From contig WPIO01000027.1 in assembly GCA_009760855.2 (NCBI GenBank), forward strand, positions 3,218,501-3,278,500: a stretch of 60,000 bases of DNA, written 5' to 3'. The position numbers and the translations under genes are program-made. Each line of letters begins with the position of its first letter. Position 1 is the first letter of the stretch. Shown here in pieces: positions 39,650 through 49,350 of the stretch. The notes beneath the pieces were generated by a model. That model had not been told where the DNA came from. It worked only from the letters and a program-made list of their open reading frames with translations, and searched no databases. This DNA is from Cristatella mucedo (Eukaryota > Bryozoa > Phylactolaemata > Cristatellidae).

Positions 39650-42600
39650 GTAACAGCGCTCGCCGCATTCGGACGCGCTCGCGACGAGCGCGAGAGTCGC
39701 GAGAGCTGCTCCGCGCGCTCGCGGCCGCGACGATTGTTCGCTCGCTCGATCGCTCCGCCAGCGCGGCTATCTGGCTGCTCGTTGGTCCGACCGACCGACC
39801 GTCCGCCCGCCCGACCGACCGACCGTCCGACCGTCATCTCCGACGCGTCGCCCGCCCCTCTCAGCAGCAGCAGCAGCAGCCGCCGCCGCCGCCTGAGAAT
39901 CTCTCGCATCGCAGCCGCCTCCCTGTGCCCGCACGACCGTCGTCAGCTAACGGCGGGCAGTCATTGTTTATCGTTGTGCGTCGCGCAGGTCGAGGACGTC
40001 GTGCGCCTGTTTCATCGGATACCGGCGCCGGAGGCCGGCCGGGCGGCCAGGGCACTGCGCAGCGTAGCCGACAGCTTGTGCGTCGCCGCCGCCGCCGCTG
40101 TCGACGACGACCCTAAGGTCGAACCGCCGGCGGAGCCGTGCAATAAGCCGCCGGGGACTGCTGCGGCGGCGGCGGCGTCAGACGTGACGGCAGCCGCGGG
40201 TACGACGCGTGCGCTGGAACAAACACAAACACCTATTAGCGCTCTCCGTGTTCAGCTGCCTCAGCCCGTTAGGCGGCCGGAGCGGTGGCGGCGGCGGCGG
40301 CGGCGGTTGCTAACCGGGGCTAGGGCCGGTCGTAATTGCCGCCCGCCGTCGGCGTAGACGCAGCCCCGAGTCCCCGGGGGATCATCGCGCCTTCGCCTTT
40401 CGTCCCGCCGAAGCGGTGCAGGCGCCGCCCGCGCGAGCGTGGGGCGCGTGCACAGATGCGGCGTGCGCAGAGCGAGGTTTTGTTTGTGCAGCCTTTTATC
40501 GGGTCCGCGTCTTTACGGCTCGGATCGGTCGTGTGCATTGATATTGGTTGGACGTGTGCTTGGACATTGACGACCGGTGGCTTGGCTCGTACTTAAGTGG
40601 TCGATGGTCAGGCAGTCGCTGTCCTGCTGAGTTGGCCATCCTCGGGGAATCAGGAAATAACTAGTGAGATAACTTAATCCGCCGGCTTCTGACCGCGTAC
40701 ACTTATTTTGACCACCTGTAGAGGCGTTGCCGGTGACTCCTTCGTACGAAGCAGACTGCCTGGGAGACGACTCGGGTGCTTTGGCCTCCTAGGTGGCCTC
40801 CTAGGTATGGAGGGAGGAGAAGGCTAAGGCTTGGCGCTGGGCACTCAATACCGACGGAGGGTATCCAGTTTGGGATTTTCGTCTCCAGCCAGAATGATGA
40901 GATTGAACAAGCAACCTGGTGCATGTGGGGTAGCTGCACTGTCGCCAATGCAGCTACCCCACATGCACACAATTGCTTGTGTTGGTTGTAGTGGTGTGTA
41001 TGCGTACACATATGTGTGTGTGTGTGTGTGTACGGATGTAGATAAATGTACAGGCTATACAGTATGTAGCACATACGTGTTTGTATCTTTGTATATGTAT
41101 GCACATATGTGTTTATGTGCTTGCATAGTCAAAAGATAGAGCAGCAAGATGACTAGTGAGTTCCTGAGTGTAGCTTTAACCTGGAGGATGCTTCATTGTG
41201 TCAAGCTTCAAATTTCAGTAGGTACTGTATGTAGTACTTGATGGAACACTTAAGCAGATCGAGGATTTGCCACTGCTTAATAATAATAATAATAATAAGG
41301 CATTTGATATAGCATCCTCAGAGAACTCAATCTCTTTCTAGGTGCTTTACATTTGCAACAAAGGAAGCACAGTCGAATGGTTAGTGGTAGCATGCTCAAT
41401 AAACGACAGGAATAACATGGTAAGGGGTGACATGAACTGAGTCAGCATGCAAGTTTGGTTAGTGGCAGCATGCACAGTATCAGCATGTAGAAGCATACAA
41501 TGGACGAATCATAGGGACCCACTAATTGCTGTCATAAATAGATGCATTTTTAGCTTGTTTTTAAATGTGGACAAGTCAGGAGATGTCGTGCCACAAGTCG
41601 GGAATGAGTTCCAGGCTTTGAGAGCATACGAAATAAAGGCAGGGTCTCCAAAGGATTTGAAATTTGTACAAGGTATGGGTAAACAGTTAAATTCCGAAAA
41701 GCAGGTGGTACCATGCTTAGCCTGGTGGGGGGAGTAGATCTGATAGGTAGGCTGGAGCCAAATAATCAAGTGACCTATAAGTGAGCGACAAAACCTTGAA
41801 GTCGATGCATTGCTTGACTGGTAGCCAGTGCAGGTCGGCGAAAAGTGGCATGATGTGACAACTGCTACGCTCACGACAAAGCCTAGCTGCATAGTTTTGC
41901 ACCAGCTGTAAGTGCCTGATTGCACATGCCGGTAGGCCAGCAAGCAGTGAGTTACATACAGAAGTCAAGACGGGATGTCACAAATGCATGGACCAACTTA
42001 GATGTGGTATCCCTATCTAAATAAGCCCGATTTTTAGCAATGTTATGTAGCTGAAAAGTAGGCAGACTTGACTGTGGAGCTGATGTGGTCGTCTAATGAA
42101 AGGTCACCTGCTTAAGAACAAATTAAATACATGCTTGGTAGCTTTGCAGGTAGAAAGGGAGTAGAAGTAGGTGGGCAGTACGGGTGTAAGCTTTATACAG
42201 CTTGACGTGGCTGTTGTTTGAGCTCGGTCGTGTTGCCCAATGGTGAGCCATAATCCCACTAAAATATGCAGCCGATGCTGTCAAGCAGATTTGTGCCTCT
42301 TGTATTATAAGCATTGCTGCTGCCTGATTCGTTCACCATGTCCGCACAATATGAAGGGTCATAGGTAGTGGTGCCGGCAACTGTTGGTGATGGAGTTACT
42401 CTTGCGCGTCTAGCGTGGCCTGCCGATGCTTGGCCATCTCACCATTCGACTTCTAGGTTCTCTGTCACTGCTACCGCTGCACTTGCTGGCAAAAGACTCG
42501 GCCCGTGGTCCGTTAGTGGTTTCTGCTCTCACCAACCGGCTGGACGAGCAGCCGACAGCATGGCGAGGACCTAAACGAGTCGGAACCAATGGCAAACGGC

Positions 42601-45600
42601 GGCTGGGAAAAGGAGGCATTCCAAAAGCCGAGCCTGCTCCTCCTTCGCAGCAGCTGCCAGCGCAGCAGCAGCAGCAGACGACCAGCAATGCAGCTGCACA
42701 GGATGAAGCAGCTGGCCGACCAACGTCGTCATCGGCTGCAAACAGTTGCTTGCATTGTGGAAAGCAGTTTAGCTGTGCTGCCAAGCTCGTGGGTGAGTCG
42801 TTAAGTCTGTACAGCGACCGTGCCAGTCTACCTCGGCCTCCCCAAGGAATTCGTGTCAATCTATGAATGGACTGTCGAGGATGCTGGCTACATTGTTTTG
42901 GGCATTGCAAAGCTACCGGCCTGTGCAGCAACTACTCAATTACTGTGCTCCAGAAATGGATCTCCCATCAATAGCCTTGATCCCAAATTAACTGTTAGAT
43001 GGCCACATCAACTCCATGGTCGTCTGCCTACTCTTAGCTGTATATTATTGCAAAATTTGGGCAGACTTAGATATGGGTACCAAAGCCAAGTTAGTCCATG
43101 CTTTTGAGACATCCATCTAGATTTGTGTAGCTTTCACCTTACACGTATTCGTGCAAGGGTGGCGCACAAGAATTCAATGCTTACAGACGGTTAAAAATTC
43201 GGCATCATTCACTTCAAGCTGCTTTCATCCTCGTGCTCAGGGTTACTTGCTCCCCGGTCCCCTACTCGTAATTCGGTACCAGGCCTCCCCTTAAAGCAGG
43301 TGTCGAACGGTCGTTTTTAACTGTGTCTCTAACCAATCTCAAATCTTCCTGGCAGGAGGGGGGACCATGTGTGCAGCTCCTACGTACCTAAAGCTAATAT
43401 ACCTACTAATTGACATCTCAACGCACCCTGACTTGACGACATTTCAAGCAAAGCTCGGAAGCCGATCTGCTCTTGACACCATTGCTGCTCAGTCAGCCGT
43501 AATTGTCTTTTTTTGTGGTTATGCATGCTGCAAGCAAGTGTGCATGCGTTGTCATGTGCTCCCTTGTTGTCATGTTGTCATGTGCTGCCTTTCCAGCCCA
43601 AATCGTGAATCGCCCAGGGAACATATTAGTTATATGAAGGTGCTAAACAGCAATTGTATTAGTAGTAGTAGCAGCAGCAGCCGCAGTAGCAGCAGCAGTA
43701 GTAAGTAGTACTAGCACATGCATGTGCGACCTATACATGCATGCGTGACAGGCTGTGCTTCAGTCATTACTTTGTAGGATGCCTATTGTCCATATCATAG
43801 TGGCTAGGTTGGGCCTGAAATCAGAGACATTCTGCCATGTCTTGCCTTTGCCTTGGGAGCTCGATGAAATCAGGTTGAATAACAGATGGGCAAAGTTCTT
43901 GTTCTAAGCCACATGGCCTGGCATGACCTGGCTCCTTCATGTATAGGTGACCTACTCCACCGGACTTAGCCTCCTACCACTCTCCAATCACAATTCTTGC
44001 ACAAAACCTTCTCTGGCCGCCAGTTCTGGACATCTTCCTAGCTGTCTTGAACTACTACATTCCTACTACTTACTACGTAGATGGTCGTTGTGACTCGGCT
44101 GCAATGGTCCTTAGTTTCTCTTAGCTGTGTGAGATGAAATCTGTGGGCTATCTTGTGTGTTCGGAAGCAACATAGGCTTTTGAGTACTCCATTGAAAACT
44201 CTTTAGCATAATTCTCGCTTGTCTTTCTTTGTGGCTTCTTAGAGTTATAGATGCCGATGGAGATATATACATAATACACTGGAGATGGGTAATAGGAAAT
44301 ACAATATTAATATCATTCAATATGGTGCGCTCTAGCCTCTAGACGTTTAATTAACTTGATTAAGCCAAGGGAAATGACCTTAACCTTGCACAAGGCAACC
44401 AATCATAAACTGCTTACATGGTACTTCTGGTGGCGAGCCACTCGGCATACGCAGCCTTTGCTCACCTGAACATTTAACTTTTTTGGTATGCCCATTCGAA
44501 GGGATTCTCTGGTCCCCCTCCCCCACTTTGTCAGACCCAAAGTAGTGTCTTGGGAGCCTGGGTCCTCTGACCCACCCATTGCTGCACCTATGCTACCATG
44601 CATGTGCTGACATTTAGAGCATGCCGTGTGGAAAGAGCAGTCGAAGTGGCTAAGTGAGCATACGTGATCTGCTTTCGGACTTTTGTGCAAGCAAGCACAT
44701 TGGCCACTCATGCTGGAGGTTCACTGCGACTGTATTTTGAGCTTTTAAAACTATAGATTATATGGCTTGCCACTGCAGTGTACAACCATATCCTTGTGCT
44801 GAACAATTTCGGCGATCCAAGTTATGGCAATTCAAGAGGGAAGCCTTTGTCAGGCTGCTACAGACACTCGCTGCCCATTGGTCGGATTTCTTTACTTTAT
44901 TTACTGTACAGCACATAGCTATTTACTGCGCAGACACTCGATGCTTATTCGATGACTTTCTCGATCATAGTAGCAAAAGAGGTTCAGGCGCTTTCTCACT
45001 AGCCGATTCCGTTATTGGGAATTGATTTTTTGCTGACCAGTCTTCTCCCTTGGCTAAGCAGCTGGGGACGTTTCAGGTTTCAACCTTAATTGTTCTATGG
45101 GGAATGTCGAAAGCAGCTGACGTTTGCTTATCTGGCTGATTACTTGAGACCGGGTCCGGAGCTGTGCCTTTGATACTATTCTCATGTAGTAGCTTCTAGT
45201 GGTTCACTGCTTAGCATCGATCTAATTGTTGTCACAACTGAGGCCGCCAGTTGATTTCGTTCGTGTGTGATGATGTTGGTGATGCGTTGGCTAAGCTCTA
45301 GCCAGCTGACCGACAGTTGATGTGCTAGCTCCTTATGTGGAACCATATAAGTGTAGATGTGTTTCGGCACAGTGCAGTGTGCTGCCAGATATCATGGCTT
45401 GCCGAAACCACAGCTCTGCCAGGATCAGCTTTTTCTTGAAATCAGATGGCCACACTTTGTCTGATGCCGACACTTTTTCTTCCGTTGTACATGTTCAGAG
45501 CATCGTCGGACTCACACCGGAGAGAGGCCTTTCGTTTGCCAGATCTGCAACAGGGCATTCTCTGTCAAGTCCAACATGACACGCCACGTGGTCGACACAC

Positions 45601-46136
45601 ACGGTCTGAAAGATGCAGCCATCGGAAGGTGCGGGCGACGAGCAAGGCCTTTGGTCGCCCGGAGCAGCAGCAGCAGCAGCCACGCTGCGCCTTCTCCACT
45701 GCCAATGCGAAATGCGGACGTCGGTGGTGACATGGAGTCAGAACGGCGTCACACGCACTTGTCTGCCACTGCTGCCAGCCCACCACCACTGAAGATCGCC
45801 CGACACAATCAGTCCGTCGTGGATGGCTTGATCAGTTTACACCGAATGAACAGGCGCAAAAGTCAGCCCCGCAAGCTGGACTCTGTGATTGATTCGCTTC
45901 ACGACTCGTTGCCGTGCACCGCAGATGACACAGACGAGGCCATGGCTGATCACGAAGACGATGGTAGTGGTGGGGTTGGCTTACGATTGACCACTGAACG
46001 TGAGCATACCCCCAGGCACGGCAGAAGGCATTCCTTGGATGTGGACGAGGCCAGGATCTCTGCTGTGGGCAAGCCGCTACTGCAGCTTCAAGATGTCTCG
46101 AATGGGTCAGGTAGGATTGCATGTGCCCGTGCCTGA
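39560..46136 (+). CDS. C2H2 zinc-finger protein, whole gene (3' end uncertain)
   Basis: At least four exons. Exon 1 (39,560-39,649) starts MIDKSCGYKMASESESDSSS in the CpG island. Exon 2 from 39,989 continues VEDVVRLFHRIPAPEAGRAA and is Ala-rich. Exon 3 (to 42,792) has a poly-Gln patch and the first Cys pair CLHCGKQFSC. Exon 4 (from 45,499) supplies EHRRTHTGERPFVCQICNRA and the second finger, then a Ser-rich, acidic tail. After splicing, finger 1 is C-x2-C-x12-H-x3-H and finger 2 C-x2-C-x12-H-x4-H, joined by a standard TGERPF linker. It is likely a nuclear DNA-binding regulator. I do not recognise the specific family. The ends of exon 2 and exon 4 are not fixed. Confidence 0.8.
39650..39988 (+). 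other. Stop-free 3n intron of the zinc-finger gene
   Basis: 339 bases (113 codons) with no in-frame stop between AAG/gtaaca and gtgcgtcgcgcag/GTCGAG. Composition is simple (Arg/Ser/Pro repeats if translated, including PTDRPPARPTDRP), unlike a conserved domain. Confidence 0.65.
39989..40199 (+). CDS. Zinc-finger gene exon 2 (3' end uncertain)
   Basis: Starts phase 0 after cgcgcag with VEDVVRLFHRIPAPEAGRAA, then LRSVADSLCV and an Ala/Pro-rich stretch. The end at 40,199 (G/gtacga) is chosen because it gives the phase 1 needed by exon 3. The frame stays open to a stop at 40,357, so a longer or different end is possible. Confidence 0.5.
40907..40980 (+). ncRNA. Candidate pre-miRNA-like hairpin
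   Basis: Perfect 20-bp arms (40,919-40,938 and 40,949-40,968; arm GTGCATGTGGGGTAGCTGCA), extended inward by one mismatch and two pairs to a 4-base loop tcgc, and outward past a 4x4 internal loop to a further 8-bp stem (ACAAGCAA with TTGCTTGT). It lies in the sense orientation of a host intron. The terminal loop is short for a canonical animal pre-miRNA, so a young inverted duplication is an equal alternative. Confidence 0.4.
41280..42110 (-). mobile_element. Family-A L2-like LINE, 5'-truncated
   Basis: (TTA)n tail at about 41,280-41,298, hairpin, and RT C-terminal frames (41,943-41,509; 41,968-41,717 with [20 protein letters not shown]). Antisense to the zinc-finger gene. Several frameshifts. 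Confidence 0.87.
42496..42792 (+). CDS. Zinc-finger gene exon 3, first half of finger 1
   Basis: Reads SARGPLVVSALTNRLDEQPT ... RVGTNGKRRLGKG, a Gln run, then AANSCLHCGKQFSCAAKLV. The donor is CTCGTGG/gtgagt, phase 1. The acceptor is either aaaag at 42,495 or ttctag at 42,456, which is in the same phase and would add 13 codons. Confidence 0.75.
43040..43660 (+). mobile_element. L2-like LINE relic (RT C-terminus)
   Basis: Segments AKLVHAF, then VKNSASF and, near 43,425, THPDLTTFQAKL mirror the family-A C-terminus ([26 protein letters not shown]). Many indels. Ends near an AGT/AGC repeat. Confidence 0.6.
43860..44090 (+). mobile_element. L2-like LINE relic (short)
   Basis: GLAWHDLAPSCIGDLLHRT resembles the [16 protein letters not shown] segment of the LINE C-terminus. 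Otherwise decayed. Confidence 0.45.
45499..46110 (+). CDS. Zinc-finger gene exon 4, rest of finger 1, finger 2, tail
   Basis: Acceptor atgttcag/AGCAT, phase 1. The split codon gives Glu and completes EHRRTHTGERPF. Finger 2 is CQICNRAFSVKSNMTRHVVD followed by TH. The tail is Ser-rich then acidic (DDTDEAMADHEDDGSG) with basic patches such as MNRRKSQPRK. It ends either at a good donor CAG/gtagga (46,110) or at TGA 46,134-46,136 if unspliced. A possible next acceptor is tattatcttag near 46,353. Confidence 0.82.
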
Positions 46137-47007
46137 CTCACAGGATCTACCTCGGCCTCGCCGCTTCATGCCTACTTAAACCATCAGCATCAGTCCAGTC
46201 CCTCCTCGTGTTCTCAAGTCTCGGTGGCGACGGTCATCGAGCTGGTTATCTTTCGTCTGCTGGAATGCTGGCAGTGTGTGAGCAGTGCTTTTCTTTTTTG
46301 GGCCCCAAGCTGCAGACAAGTGTGCTCTGCATCTTATATATCTTATTATCTTAGGCCACACATTCTGCAGACTTCGACCTGTGGTTTTCAGCCGCCCGTG
46401 GCTTCCAGTTCTCTGCTACTTACCCTGTGGACGTGGCCTAGGACTGGCTGCTGCTAGTGTTGCTGTTTTTTGTCGTTTGAAGTAGGGTGATTCTGCGACC
46501 CGGGATGCCAAGAGACTGACGGCTGCTGCTTGCGTGCTCGAAAGCCTCACAGGAATCAGGGACAAGAGCTGCATTCAGATGTAACTAATGTCTATAGCAT
46601 AGGTATTGCCAGGGCTAAAAGAATTGTGGGGGAACCGAGCCAAGTTGTAGACACAGTTTTGGCACTGGCCATCACAACCAAGATGTGCTACTAGAGGGAT
46701 TGGTTACGACTCAGGATGTAGGAACCGGCAGGCCTGCAGCCAGGAATTTCAGGAAGAGGCTTGACCATAGACCATGAGCGTGACCATTGATCATGAGCAT
46801 GACCGAAAGTGTCTGATCTAAGGGTGACGTCACGCATGCCAATCCTGTGGCTTATCAAGCCAGCAGGAGGTGTGCTTTCTTCAATATAAGTTCAATGTAC
46901 TCGAATGACTAGTTTTTATTATGTTTCAGATAGGAGGTATTACGAAATACCTTTCTAATGAAAATAGTATGTGATAGGGAAATCCTAATAAGCCTGTAAG
47001 ATCAGGT
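46137..47007. other. 3' flank of the zinc-finger gene
   Basis: Could hold a further terminal exon (after the acceptor-like tattatcttag near 46,353) or the 3' UTR. No domain is visible. No repeat similarity up to 47,007. Confidence 0.4.
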
Positions 47008-47145
47008 GATTCAGCAGTCTCGTTTATATAGCATCAGAAGAGCATTAGCAGCTATCACTTTCACTTGCTGTGGGCAATAAGGGTTTGCTTGCTTCAAACC
47101 ACGACCTGGGTTGTGAAGAACGTGAGCCTTAGGCTACCTACCTAA
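47008..47145 (-). mobile_element. tRNA-derived SINE, copy 3
   Basis: Degenerate copy of the 12.5-12.9 kb SINE family: tatagcatcagaagagcatta..., tatcactttcacttgc, aataagggtt and cacgacctgggttgtga. The B-box is damaged. Confidence 0.62.
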
Positions 47146-47489
47146 GATCCAGGAGCTGTGATAAATGCTATCACTTGGCAGTGAGAATTCCTTGTTGTGA
47201 ACACTTAACCAGGGCTTCTGCAGCTTGTTGAAAATGTGTAGCATCTGGCCGAGCTGCAGTGTCAAGCTCGAGTAACCAGGAGTAATGCAGCTGCATAGTA
47301 GGATCCTTTGGTGACTTCGATATTGGTAGGTCACGCCTGTTGACTGAGTTATAGAGCTTATTTCAGTGTAAATATTTGACTATTCCATAGCCGGATGGCA
47401 CCATAAAGTCTCTAGCCATCATTCAAGAGACCGACTTGTAAGTCGAGCTCTCAACGAGTGCCTCCATGAATATAAAAAAGTACAAGATG

Positions 47490-47535
47490 ATTTAACAGCC
47501 TCTTTTGTATAGCGACAGAAGAGCCTTTACGACTA
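47490..47535 (-). mobile_element. SINE 3'-end fragment
   Basis: aacagcctcttttgtatagc followed by gacagaagagcctt matches the 3' terminus of the SINE copy at 12,760. It is cut off where the LINE at about 47,546 begins. Confidence 0.6.
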
Positions 47536-47545
47536 TGCTAAACCC

Positions 47546-48199
47546 ATATAATGTGCGATTGCAGCTTGTGCAAAACTCTGCAGCTAGGCTTGTCTTTCGT
47601 GAGCGTCGCAGTTGCCACATTACTCCACTTCTCGCCGACCTGCACTGGCTACCAGTCAAGCAACGGATTGACTTCAAGGTTTTGTCGCTCACTTTTAGGT
47701 CCCTTCATTCTATGGCTCCAGCCTATCTGTCAGATATACTACCCCATCAGGCCAAGCATTGTACCACCCGCTTTTCGGAATCCAACAGTCTAGAAATACC
47801 TCATACAAACCTTAAATCCTTTGGAGACCGTGCATTTAGTTCATATGCTCCCAAAGCCTGGAACTCCCTCCCGACCTGCGTCAAAACATCCCCTGACCTG
47901 ACCACATTTAAAAGGAACCTAAAAACACCTATTTAGGACAGCATTTAGTGGGTCCCTGTGATTCGTCTTTGATGTGCTTATGCATGCTGACACTGTGCAT
48001 GCTGCCACTAACCACATTTGCATGCTGACCCTGTGCATGTCACCCCTAACCATATTATTCATTTCGTTTGTTTTTCAAGCATGATTTTACTTACCATTCA
48101 ATTGCATTTCACTTTACAGCAAATGTAAAGCGCCTAGAGAGAGATTAAGTTCTCTGAGGGCGCTTTATCAAGTGAATTATTATTATTATTATTATTATT
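47546..48199 (+). mobile_element. Family-A L2-like LINE, 5'-truncated, young
   Basis: A single open frame (47,505-47,936) covers [40 protein letters not shown] and the C-terminus [14 protein letters not shown]. Then 3' UTR, the hairpin (aaagcgcctagagagagatt... gggcgcttta) and (ATT)n at 48,177-48,199. High similarity to the 5.6 and 30 kb copies. Confidence 0.92.
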
Positions 48200-48204
48200 T
48201 GACT

Positions 48205-49350
48205 ACTGAAGACGCCCCTGTTTTGTTTGCCATGAGCGAGATCTGGCTGAAATCCACTGACTGTCCGACCATAGCAGATGCTACCCCTACATGTTTCTCT
48301 GTCTCATATCACAACGGGTATTAAAACTGTTTGTGGAATAGCTAAGGTCACCTATTCCTCATTAAAATTTCCAGCCGCTTCCTGTCCCCTCGAAGCAGCC
48401 TAACGAAGCAGTCCCACACTGACCTCCAAGCATCAGCTGCCAATGTAGCCCATAATCTTGATAGCCCTGTGGTACGATGACTCGCTTTATTTAAGATTTT
48501 TCCAATCTCATTGCGTTTCTGTCATCCAAAAACTGTCCTTGCGATATTATCCTGTCAACTCTTACTACAACTAATTTCTGCATGTCTTATCACGTGCCCA
48601 TCTCTTATCTCATTGCAGCATGTACTGTAATCCACGTGGGTATCAAAATCCTCCTTGCTGCTGCTACTTAATCTTCCATCGCACCTGCCCTCACTATTGG
48701 AATGCTGCAACTCAACGATTGTAGAATGTTCTGGACAATTGGCTCCTGTAAGCACAGTGCCTGCCCTCACCAAGATAATTGTGGTTCACTGCATGTATGA
48801 AAATAGCTAGGAATACTAAGCATAAGCTTTAAGAGTGTTTAAGAAATCAGGACTGAATGTTCGTCGATCATTAGTATTGTAGGTCGTAGCAATTCGTCAT
48901 AGGGTTTAGTATTGTAGGTCGTAGCAATCCGTCATAGGGTGAGGCCAAGTCTAGAAGTCTAACTTCTGTAAGAATATAGTGCAATAGCAGACTCACAATC
49001 CAAAAATGCTGATATTCTACCATCAATCATCTTCTTAATTTCACTCAAGTACGCATTATACTTAACGACTCTTGCCCCATTCACATTTTCTAGCTTTTTT
49101 GTCAGCAAGAATGACAAAATTAGAGAACCCTCCCCGGAGTCGTTATCTTTCATTCTCTTCATATCGTCATCTCTTCATAATGTCCACTTTCAAGCCTGCC
49201 GATGCTGTTTTCGTCTAGAAGTTTATCACCCAGAAGACAGCTAGCCCTCTAGACCCATACCTACGGTTCTCCTTCTGAAATGCTTATAGTTATTGCTACA
49301 CTGCCTAACTAACATTAGACATCTTTCCTTGGCCGGGATGTGCATGTTAA
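48205..49350 (+). mobile_element. L2-like LINE relic, endonuclease to RT start
   Basis: Near the left: LFAMSEIWLKSTDCPTIADA and FSVSYHNGY, then SSRFLSPRS, which match the N-terminal APE-type endonuclease of CR1/L2 elements. Near 49,000 caatccaaaaatgctgat matches the pre-RT region of the 29.0 kb copy, and PSRPIPTVLLL (near 49,250) corresponds to SPLDPIPTALLL. The only copy here with endonuclease sequence; truncated 3'. Confidence 0.7.
48871..48940 (+). repeat. Tandem duplication, 35-bp unit, two copies
   Basis: ttagtattgtaggtcgtagc... catagggt at 48,871-48,905 and 48,906-48,940 with one mismatch. Lies inside the LINE relic. Confidence 0.93.

Larger units (their letters stand above)
37390..40620. 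promoter_or_regulatory. CpG island / promoter region of the zinc-finger gene
   Basis: About 3.2 kb with dense CpG and many GC-box-like runs, strongest at 38.9-40.4 kb and again at 37.4-37.98 kb, with an AT-richer gap at about 38.1-38.7 kb. It covers the first two exons of the zinc-finger gene and probably its transcription start (upstream of 39,560). Palindromic motifs: CTCGATCGAGCCC arms at 37,718-37,730 and 37,746-37,758, and CACCCACC/GGTGGGTG near 37,891-37,906. Open frames within it on both strands are mostly composition artefacts. Confidence 0.75.
40200..42495 (+). other. Zinc-finger gene intron 2
   Basis: Begins in the CpG island. Holds a strong 74-nt hairpin (40,907-40,980), a TG microsatellite (41,010-41,032), and a family-A LINE in antisense orientation (41,280-42,110). 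Confidence 0.55.
42793..45498 (+). other. Zinc-finger gene intron 3
   Basis: Contains two old plus-strand LINE relics (43,040-43,660; 43,860-44,090) and an AGC/AGT microsatellite (43,660-43,710). The rest, about 44.1-45.49 kb, shows no gene or repeat I recognise. Confidence 0.55.

Noticed and set aside
38853-39668. Minus-strand frames of 78-175 codons in the CpG island
   Set aside because: GC-rich sequence has few stops; Arg/Ala/Ser/Pro composition, no motif, antisense to the zinc-finger leader.
42410-42931. 173-codon minus frame with Cys run
   Set aside because: Antisense to exon 3 of the zinc-finger gene; the plus frame carries the finger and a matching splice junction.
43660-43710. Poly-Ser end of a plus frame
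   Set aside because: AGC/AGT microsatellite in an intron, downstream of a LINE relic.
45512-45789. Minus frames with Leu and Cys runs
   Set aside because: Antisense to CAG/AGC repeats within zinc-finger exon 4.
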